DNA of 64,000 nucleotides from Entonaema liquescens (Eukaryota; Ascomycota; Sordariomycetes; Xylariales; Xylariaceae). A program made the position numbers and the translations under genes. The stretch lies in contig CADCSX010000003.1 of NCBI GenBank assembly GCA_902805475.1, positions 1,240,001 to 1,304,000 of the forward strand, given 5' to 3'. Below are positions 58,369-64,000 of the stretch, in pieces (the stretch's first letter is position 1; every line of letters begins with the position of its first letter). A model generated the notes under the pieces. It was not told the DNA's origin, searched no databases, and was given only the letters and a program-made list of their open reading frames with translations.

Positions 58369-59200
58369 TAATGCAAACATGATTTGGAAGCAGACCTAAC
58401 TTTGATTGCTTGAAGAATAGCTGATGAGGTGGTATGGAGTTTCAAAGCGATGAGACTATCGGGATTTAGGAACCTAAGATCAAAGGTTGGTTAATTACCT
58501 AGACACACATGCATGTCATGGAGAGCGCAAGAACATCTGAGGGTATAAAGGGTAAGGGTAAGGGGTAAGCTATGGTTGATACTAAGCCGGCTCGTATGTC
58601 TGCAATGAGGAGTGGTGCAAGGGGCAAAACTGGAGTTCATATTGCATTGCTCGGCGTTTATGACTGCTTTTCTAGCACACCTTGTATTCGTATGAGCTAT
58701 AATGGTAGCTCAGAATTATTGCACGCAATATAAACGACTCAACTATGCACATCCGTAGGACTTGGACCAACGCATGACTGTGTCACGAATGCCTAAATAG
58801 GACTCGAGACTTGACTGTCGCTATGGCACAAAATATAGGCATTAGATGCCCCGTCCTCATGATATAAATATCTATGCACATACTCCCTGTAGGAGTTTGT
58901 AACCATCATCCCCAAATTCGGTCTACCTCCTCTCCAGACCCTACCGCTAAGCCAATTCGGGTATCATGAACTCGTGCGAATTTCGATAGATTCCACCGTT
59001 CGTTACCCATATACTAAGCGTTAAGTCGAACGCTTTTCGCCATGACTTCTACGCACCTCATTAAACCGCATGAAACCGCATGAAACGGCGGCATTGGATG
59101 ATCCAGTGCCCGCCTTCCAAATCTTCTTCGACCAAACAACCAGATGATGAATATCGACGGGATTATACAGCGTGTTGACACTGCTATCTCAAGGCTTGGT
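58369..59200. other. Intergenic, converging 3' ends
   Basis: No gene is seen. The word agggtaagggtaagggg at about 58548-58566 is a short repeat. Confidence 0.55.
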
Positions 59201-61763
59201 CTAGTTGTTTAACAATTCGACGTCAAGACCGATAGATCGCATAAACAAGTTAACATTGTCCAAGCGAGTCTTTGCCATGTCAGCGGGAAGAGTCTTGGAT
59301 AGGCTGACGGTATCCATGACACGGTCTTTGACAGCAAGGACGAGGCGTTGCTGTTCCTCTGGGCTGGCTCCTATGCCAATAGCAGCAAGGAATTGCCACA
59401 CATAAATATCTTCTCCGGATGCCACAGTGCCTGGGAAGATGTTGGGAAGAGTTGGTTCTAAAGCATTGAAGAACTGATTAAAAGTTGCAACCCTAGCAAA
59501 GAATTAGTTGGTATAATTTAAATGATCATCACTCTCCTTACCATTGCTGCCAAGATTGTTCAGTTGCCTGTCCGGCTTGCTTAGCGAGCTCGGCTCGGCT
59601 AAGGATCATGGTCAACATCGACACACCAATGCGAGTTCGAGCAACAAGATCTACATTGAGATTCTGGGTTATTAGTCCGAGAACGCCCGTGACAATATGC
59701 AGCTCTGATTTGCTTAGGAGATGAAGAAGGCTTGGCATGACTGCCACAATGAATAGCTCAATACTCTCTCGAGTGGCAGCGTTCAGGTTGATGGGTTCTC
59801 CAGTTTGCACCTGTGCACCACGAACCACATCGAGTTGATCAAGGTGGATGACGATGATCGTCAGGATAGTTGTTTGCTGCTCAAGTGTAAGGTGGTTAAA
59901 AACACGGCCGATTGCTTTCTTTCCTTTGGGATAGGATAAGAAGGCGATGAAAGGGTGCACCGAGGTTGCGCCTATAGGCTCGTGAACTTTGAGGTCGTTC
60001 CATAGTTGCTCATTTAGTTCCTGCAACTGCTGCTGCAACTCGGCACGGCGTTCGAAGTCTGGATCTGGGTTACCATTCGCTGGAGGAGGGGGCATGTTGC
60101 GGTCTAGATCTTCCATCTTCATCAGAGTCAAGTAGACTTTCTCAATATTCTGTAGTGTCTCCTTCTTATCAGTACCAGTGGTGGGATGAGAGCGATGTCC
60201 GCTACCAGGTCGAGTGGTCTCTGTGCCGCTCTCAGTTCGCTTAATGTTTAGCAGAGGTTTGGGCGTCTTTGCGTTACTGAAAGAGATCTTTCCCAAGCTG
60301 CCTTCGATGACCAGCTGTTTGTTCTTGGGCTTATTCTTGGCTGCCTCGACCGCACGCTGTACCTGTTGTTCCATGCGCTGCATGTGGTTCTCTGGCCCTC
60401 GTCCTTGACGTCTCATGCCCCCGTGACGAGTACCAGTTTGGAAAAGGTACGTCTGAGCGAAGTTGTTCAATGGCTGGTTCGGATTGGGTCGCTGTCCTGC
60501 TCGTAAGGAGCTGAGAACCTGGTAGTAGAAATCTTCGGCAAGAGCAGCATCAGTTCCGTGTTCGCTGGGGTCGCCGGTGGCCGAGACAAGTTGTTGAAGT
60601 TGAATTCTGGTAATGAAACTCTTGTCCTGTGGTGTCATCAAGCCATTATCCTTTGACAAAACATGGATCTTGTGGTTACGCTTAGCTCGTCTTGCCTCGG
60701 CTTCGAGGAAAGATGCCTTCTCATGCTCGGATAAATGCGAAAGGTGAGCTTGGTTTGTACTAGCCTGAGGTTGTCGGGTAAATGAATTCTGCGATCGATG
60801 AGTTGGATGTGTCGGCAAGTTCATTCTGGTGGGTTCTCCAGGCACGCGATTAGGATTTTGCAGTATTTGGGTCGGGAATCCCATGGGAGCAGGTTGAGGC
60901 TGCTGGGGCAGGGAGCTTGGCACGCTGGGTCCGTTAGATGGAACGTTCTTAGCCGATGGTCGCTGCAGGATTGCTATGGGATGTCCATGAGTAACACCCT
61001 GTGGGAGCTGCTGGTTGTCGGGAGCATAAAATCCTTGGGGCTGACGGTTGTCAAACTGTTGCTGTCGGTAGTCGATCGGCTCCTGATGAGGGTAGTGGGC
61101 GTGGGGAAGCGTAGCTTGAGGCTCAGGACCGGGTTGGGGCGGGGCCTGAAGCTGTGGTTGAGGCTGTTGGGGTTGAACAGGAGCCTTTGCATGAGCTCGC
61201 ATCGCTGCTTCAACCTCTTCCAGACTCATCATCTTACGGCCAACGGGTGGTGCAGCCGGCTGGGGCTGAGCTGGTGCTACTGGGGTTGCTTTCTTTGGCT
61301 GGACTCCCCATATTGAAGCATCAACTTGAAGGTCGGCAACTGGTTCAGACTTGTACTTCTCGTAACCAGTTCTGGCGGGTTTAGGAGCTGGCTGATAGGC
61401 GTATCCCGAGCCGTATGCCTGTGACGAGGAAGGTAAAGCTGGCTTCGGAACTGGCTGTTGACGGCTGAAGCGTTGGTGTTCCTCCTCAATAGCGTTCGCA
61501 ACTTTAGCAGTCTGTCCAAAGAAGTCGAAATCTTTGCCAACCGGGGCATGCGATACTTCATCAGGTTCTCCACCAAATGTGTCATCGTTGAAAGCGTCGT
61601 CCGTCTCATCCAACGCATCACCTAACCCATCGTATGTATCCTCAAAATCCAGAGCTTCGTCGATGTCATCCGCGTTTCGCGAAAGGTCGGCAAAAGGATC
61701 GTAAGATTGACCGAAACCGGGAGCTGCCATGTCATGACGCGAGGAATTCGCTTGGAAAGACAT
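59201..61763 (-). CDS. PAT1: PAT1, mRNA decapping activator and translational repressor
   Basis: P-body protein that links the Lsm1-7 ring to Dcp1-Dcp2 and represses translation. Exons 59542-61763 and 59201-59492 flank a 49-bp intron (59493-59541) and give 837 residues. The N-terminus (SYDPFADLSRNADDIDEALD, FNDDTFGG) is the conserved acidic region that binds the helicase. A long Pro/Gln-rich middle (about 150-370) follows, then the alpha-helical C-terminal domain: LSHLSEHEKASFLEAEARRA, FITRIQLQQLV, DFYYQVLSSLRAG and GRVFNHLTLEQQTTILTII. TRHGGMRRQGRGPENHMQRM and LVIEGSLGKISFSNAKTPKP are the middle signature blocks of fungal PAT1. The second exon ends LFMRSIGLDVELLNN. The start at 61763 is the first ATG before the acidic block. 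Confidence 0.94.
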
Positions 61764-64000
61764 GGCGACGGTTGCAAGCTTTACGATGCCTGCGAGTTTT
61801 TTTTGGTTTCAACTATGTAAAGTGGGTGAGTAGAATGTCAAAGTGGGATGGGGAGCTAAGGTATGGAGGGGTGATCGATTTAAAAATGACTATTAAAAAA
61901 GGTGCTTTGTTTGCTAGTTTTCAGGATTTTCGACTGAAACGATTGATAGAGGTCATAGCGCAAGGTGTTTAAGATGATTGGGAATCGGGAATGTTAGGTA
62001 TGAACAGTTTCTCGGGTAGGAAGATAAAAGGTCTTTCGGATGGAAGGACCTATTACTTTCGTGATACGTAAGGAAATAAAATAATTTGGTGTTTTATTAC
62101 TAGGGAAGATAGAGGGGATAATGGGATAAATCATATATATCAGTAAGAAAACTTACAACTAAGAGAGCTGGTACACCTGGTAGACGAGGAGCAAATAGTC
62201 TTGCTGGATCATGATGCGGGCGTGAAAACAGCTCGAGGTTGTGAGGGGCGAAAGAAGTAACCAGTCGACCAAAATGGAATAAAAATGTTTGGAAATAGAC
62301 CAATAAGAAAAGTAATAGCGCACAAGGAAGCTCCAAGTACGTATAAAATATTCACGGCGAGAGAAAATACGTAGAGTAGGTAGGTAAGGCTGTTCGAAGA
62401 GAGCGCCGTCAACTTCTATCAAGATGTTGACGTATCTACGTGCCGTCTGGGCAACATTTCGCAAAGCGATTTGGTGGAATTGAAAGAGCCTACCTAACCA
62501 AGCTTAAGGCCCTACGGCGTAAGATGAACCAATCAAATTGAGGGGATGGGGGGAGGGACTATAAGTTATTGCGCTCCGACTCACGTGATGCCACTTCCAC
62601 ACAGTACCTAGGTACCTAGGTAGGCCCACCTACCTGTACGTACCTACGTAGGTACCTGGTAACTGGACTTGAGATAGGTACCTCGTGCTTTCCATACCCT
62701 ACAAGATGTTGGAAACCGCCTGCAGGCTGCAGCATATGTAATCCATGTATTTTTATCCCTACAGATGTTTAATTTTTTTATAACGTCGAGTTGTAGCTAC
62801 CTACACACTCTCAGTAGATACCTGCAATCTTGCAAGATATTATATACTTTCCACTCCCACTAACATATCCCGTCATCGTACTAATTTCAACATTATAGTC
62901 ACGTGCTTAGTCTAAGATTCGAAATGGGACCCCGTCCCGCCCGGTCCATTTAAGGTTACAAGTCACTTCTTTTCTAATTCGTCTAACTCAGTGACAGTTG
63001 GTAGATCAGATTTCACGCAACAGCTTCTGCATCCTATGTAAGGAGAAACTAATCATCCTATCACTGCTGCCCTTAGAGAATTCCCACGGGGCTCATTAAT
63101 GCGTACGTATTTACTGCGTTACGTAGTGAGGTACGTCAGCGTTAGCCTCCAGATTGTCCGTCGGACAAATGGTAGGCTAACAGTATTTTAGGTAGATATG
63201 GCAAGCAGGTAGGAAATTTGGGCTGTAGAACTAGCAATGCATTTACACATGGAATGTCTCTTTCTCATACATTTATAGGTCAGTGTTGAGGTGTACACAC
63301 GTACGCATGTAGGAGGTATATCCCAGTATATCCCACGTACAAGTCCTTGTACAGACCTAGACAATAAGGTAGCCAAGCGATATATCTACGGAAAACCACA
63401 TCAACAACCAGTATTTTTGGAGCAAACTTGATGGGTTACCCAAGTCTTTTAAGACAATTTCCGAGGAAGCAGAGCACGGCAGATCAGAAAGATTTGAGCT
63501 GATATGGTTAACTACCCAAGTCGGTAATCAATTTGTATGTCATGTATGGTACCTGGACACTTCCAGGATTGGATATCGAATTATATTCTTGGGGACTTCA
63601 ATAACGGGACCCGGGGACGGAATACGGCAATGCCAAGGCCTTAAGACTCCCCAATACGGAGAGGGCTCGCCAGCTAACTAGCCTAACGATAAACCTAGTA
63701 GCCGTTCTGCCGTAAAAATGCGTACCGGGGGGCCACAGTTACACTGCTAGGTGGACTGGACCTTCCCATTCACAACTGACGCGTCGATCCATTTATCAGT
63801 GAAATTCTAATCGCCGCCTCCGTTTTTTTCTTCCATCTCGAATCAAATCCCCCAAATCATTCCACACCCTGTAAGGTACTTCCTCGTACACCTTTAGTTG
63901 TATATACAAATTTGTACCATACTGTACTTACCCCTATCCCATATTCTACGTACATGGTGCAACAACTTCGTATTCACATTCAGCTTTTACCTATCTCACC
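61764..64000. other. Upstream region of PAT1 and window end, no gene seen
   Basis: 2.2 kb without recognisable coding sequence. It holds a dense TACCTAGGTA-like cluster at 62605-62660 and an imperfect palindrome at 63146-63180 (GTTAGCCTCCAGATTG with ATGGTAGGCTAAC). Open frames at 62100-62464 have no domain. Confidence 0.5.
62605..62660. repeat. Small cluster of TACCTAGGTA-like words
   Basis: A nearly continuous run of CTAGGTACCTAGG, ACCTACCTGTACG and TACGTAGGTACC words upstream of PAT1. Same type as at 40196-40510. Confidence 0.8.

Noticed and set aside
63146..63180. Palindrome as a small transposon end or RNA hairpin
   Set aside because: Imperfect and only about 35 bp, with no target duplication or partner repeat nearby.

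Overview
This window is nuclear DNA of a filamentous ascomycete (Pezizomycotina, most likely Sordariomycetes). The reasons are short GT-AG introns of about 48-120 bp with CTRAY-type branch points, a class II hydrophobin, a fungal LOV-PAS protein, a large fungal membrane/ankyrin protein, and conserved genes (SMC1, Cdh1-type APC/C activator, TFIIE-alpha, Pol III subunit Rpc37, PAT1, NAA20) whose predicted sequences read as Pezizomycotina versions. The window is gene-sparse, with intergenic gaps of 0.5-3 kb rich in TACCTAGGTA-like words. LAYOUT, left half: an SDR oxidoreductase and the NatB catalytic subunit NAA20 converge (1.7-3.1 kb). They are followed by a conserved gene of unknown function whose reading frame is broken (4.4-5.6 kb), a LOV-PAS protein that has lost its photochemical residues (6.5-8.6 kb), a Cdh1/Fizzy-related APC/C activator (11.7-13.7 kb), the glycerophosphocholine acyltransferase GPC1 (15.1-16.8 kb), cohesin SMC1 (18.6-22.7 kb), TFIIE-alpha (23.2-24.5 kb), a 381-bp MITE (25.1-25.5 kb), and a family X DNA polymerase (26.1-28.0 kb) immediately preceded by a possible small ORF. 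LAYOUT, right half: a monoacylglycerol-lipase-like hydrolase (28.9-30.0 kb), an MscL-type channel with a C-terminal Cys-pair motif (31.5-32.2 kb), a DUF2985-like membrane protein (33.0-34.5 kb), a BTB protein (35.5-36.4 kb), an FAD monooxygenase (37.6-39.1 kb), tRNA-Glu(CTC) (40.0 kb), a possible 42-residue gene (41.1-41.4 kb), a cytochrome P450 (42.9-44.6 kb), a membrane/ankyrin protein (46.6-50.1 kb), a repeat-bearing class II hydrophobin (50.6-51.7 kb), a complete Fot1/pogo-type transposon with 42-bp perfect terminal inverted repeats (53.2-55.1 kb), Rpc37 (57.1-58.4 kb) and PAT1 (59.2-61.8 kb). The genes are independent housekeeping or accessory units. I see no biosynthetic cluster and no operon-like system. 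The two observations I would follow first: (i) the LOV domain lacks the flavin-adduct cysteine and also two other flavin-contact residues; (ii) at least nine one-base losses, nearly all in short homopolymers, break the frames of seven different coding units while other long genes are intact. The second pattern looks like residual assembly deletions and matters for anyone annotating this contig. Gene models below were spliced by hand from the sequence. No database search was run, so family names rest on recognised motifs.
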